Shown: positions 63,400-64,000 of the stretch, in pieces
How the letters are laid out: every line of letters begins with the position of its first letter
Numbering within the stretch: the first letter of the stretch is position 1
Source: Cellulosimicrobium marinum
GTDB taxonomy: Bacteria; Actinomycetota; Actinomycetes; Actinomycetales; Cellulomonadaceae
Direction: 5' to 3'
NCBI RefSeq assembly: GCF_020551945.1
Contig: NZ_JAJBZH010000005.1
Coordinates: forward strand, 310,001 to 374,000
Length of the DNA: 64,000 bases
The notes under the pieces: model-generated
The model's database searches: none
Told to the model about the DNA's origin: nothing
What the model saw: only the letters and a program-made list of their open reading frames with translations
Made by a program: the position numbers and the translations under genes

Positions 63400-64000
63400 G
63401 AGTCTTCCTTGTCGTTCTGGTCGGCACCGGGAGCCGCGTCGTCGTGCGCGGGCTCCGGGTCGGGAGTCGGGTCGGCGGGGTCGGCAGGCTCCGCACCGGC
63501 GGCCTGCGGCCCCTCGGGTCGTCGCCCGGTCCCCGTGGGGGCCAGGTCCTGGACCGCGGCGAGCAGGCGCGCCACGTCCTCGTCGTGGCGCGGCATGAGT
63601 CCGGTGTCGAGCGCGACGGGCGCGGGCTCGTCCGCGCCCGGCGTGCCGTCCGCGGGGGCGACGGGCTCGGCCGCCACCGTCCAGGAGACGACGACGATCG
63701 CGTCCTTGCCGACGAACTTGCCGGCCATGCCGGGGGTGAGCGCGGCGCCGGTCACGGCTCCCGCGGGGACCCACAGGTCCGGTGCGCCGGTGCGCGCGAC
63801 GTGCACACCGGCGTCGTGCACGGTGACGACGGCGCGCGACCGGTCCCCGAGCCCGTGCGCACCGACGCGCGCGAGCCAGTCGCCCGCGAGGGTGCTCGAC
63901 ACGTAGAGCGCGTCGACCGGGTCGAGGACGACGGCGCCCCGGTCGTCCGGTGCGGGCGCGGCGGGCGGGGTGGGGACGACGCCGACGGACCGGTCCGCGA
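63396..64000 (-). CDS. PH-like domain protein of the pyrimidine operon, 5' end outside the window
   Basis: The frame is open to the window edge, so the gene continues past 64000. The visible 201 residues (from [12 protein letters not shown]) include a beta-rich domain ([68 protein letters not shown]) and an acidic, Pro-rich tail. In Actinobacteria a PH-like protein with an N-terminal membrane helix lies between pyrC and carA (Rv1382 in M. tuberculosis); the position matches. A GTG at 63902 is internal and not the start. Function unknown. Confidence 0.8.
   Translation of the reverse strand, partial: ADRSVGVVPTPPAAPAPDDRGAVVLDPVDALYVSSTLAGDWLARVGAHGLGDRSRAVVTVHDAGVHVARTGAPDLWVPAGAVTGAALTPGMAGKFVGKDAIVVVSWTVAAEPVAPADGTPGADEPAPVALDTGLMPRHDEDVARLLAAVQDLAPTGTGRRPEGPQAAGAEPADPADPTPDPEPAHDDAAPGADQNDKEDS

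Overview
The window is 64 kb of very GC-rich chromosome (about 75% by eye, with codon third positions almost all G or C). It comes from an actinobacterium of the order Micrococcales; the protein sequences and gene orders suggest a Cellulomonadaceae or Promicromonosporaceae member. Three gene orders are the diagnostic actinobacterial ones: tatA-tatC-lipid kinase-helY; pgsA-like/DUF881/sbp/DUF881/garA/merR/DUF151/merR; and carA-carB-pyrF-mihF-gmk-rpoZ-coaBC-metK-priA-fmt-rsmB. No rRNA, tRNA, CRISPR array, insertion sequence or prophage is visible. Nearly every gene can be placed, and most are core housekeeping genes.

Layout, left to right. 1-9.7 kb (+): tail of a probable PafC-like regulator, a small membrane protein, twin-arginine export (tatA, tatC), a diacylglycerol-type lipid kinase, the SKI2-type helicase helY, an amidohydrolase and lnt, with the polymerase-binding factor rbpA convergent. 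10-16.9 kb (+): an accessory block with an FMN monooxygenase and reductase pair (CE1758/CE1759 type), a SHOCT protein, an AraC regulator, a VOC enzyme, a small exported protein and a UvrA-like ABC protein, which looks like a small-molecule resistance module. 16.9-20.1 kb: a visibly less GC-rich patch with DUF952, poorly recognised ORFs, palindromes and long non-coding stretches. 20.1-24.4 kb (+): tyrosine recombinase, PQQ-like propeller protein, Rho_N/SAP-type protein and phospholipase D. 24.4-35.2 kb (-): DUF2510, MBL-fold hydrolase, pyruvate carboxylase, the MerR/DUF151/FtsR-like/GarA group and the DUF881/Sbp/CDP-alcohol phosphotransferase group. 35.2-37.5 kb (+): a DEAD-box RNA helicase with a long leader. 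37.6-43.4 kb (-): PH protein, hisG, hisE, then the riboflavin operon ribD-ribE-ribAB-ribH behind an FMN riboswitch. 43.6-46.5 kb: rpe, a GNAT acetyltransferase and a hipBA toxin-antitoxin pair. 46.5-64 kb (-): a long run rsmB, fmt, conserved protein, HAD hydrolase, priA, metK, coaBC, rpoZ, gmk, mihF, a tyrosine-phosphatase-like gene inserted in the run, pyrF, carB, carA and a truncated PH-like gene at the edge.

How it works together. Many neighbouring genes overlap by 4 bp (GTGA or ATGA), so operons are tightly coupled. Genes that start an operon often carry a TANNNT hexamer 6-8 nt before the start codon and no Shine-Dalgarno sequence, which is the signature of leaderless mRNAs; two of these hexamers use the TAG stop codon of the preceding gene. 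Other regulatory features read from the sequence are a palindromic, potentially bidirectional SigR/SigH-type promoter upstream of rbpA, an FMN riboswitch, a hipBA operator, a 22-bp operator at the FMN monooxygenase gene, a perfect 30-bp palindrome in the garA leader, and several strong hairpin terminators.

No large unknown system is obvious. The best candidates for something new are the low-GC patch at 16.9-20.1 kb, the orphan strong promoter at 7.4 kb with a possible 59-codon leaderless ORF or structured RNA, the mirrored SigR-type promoter, and the garA leader palindrome.
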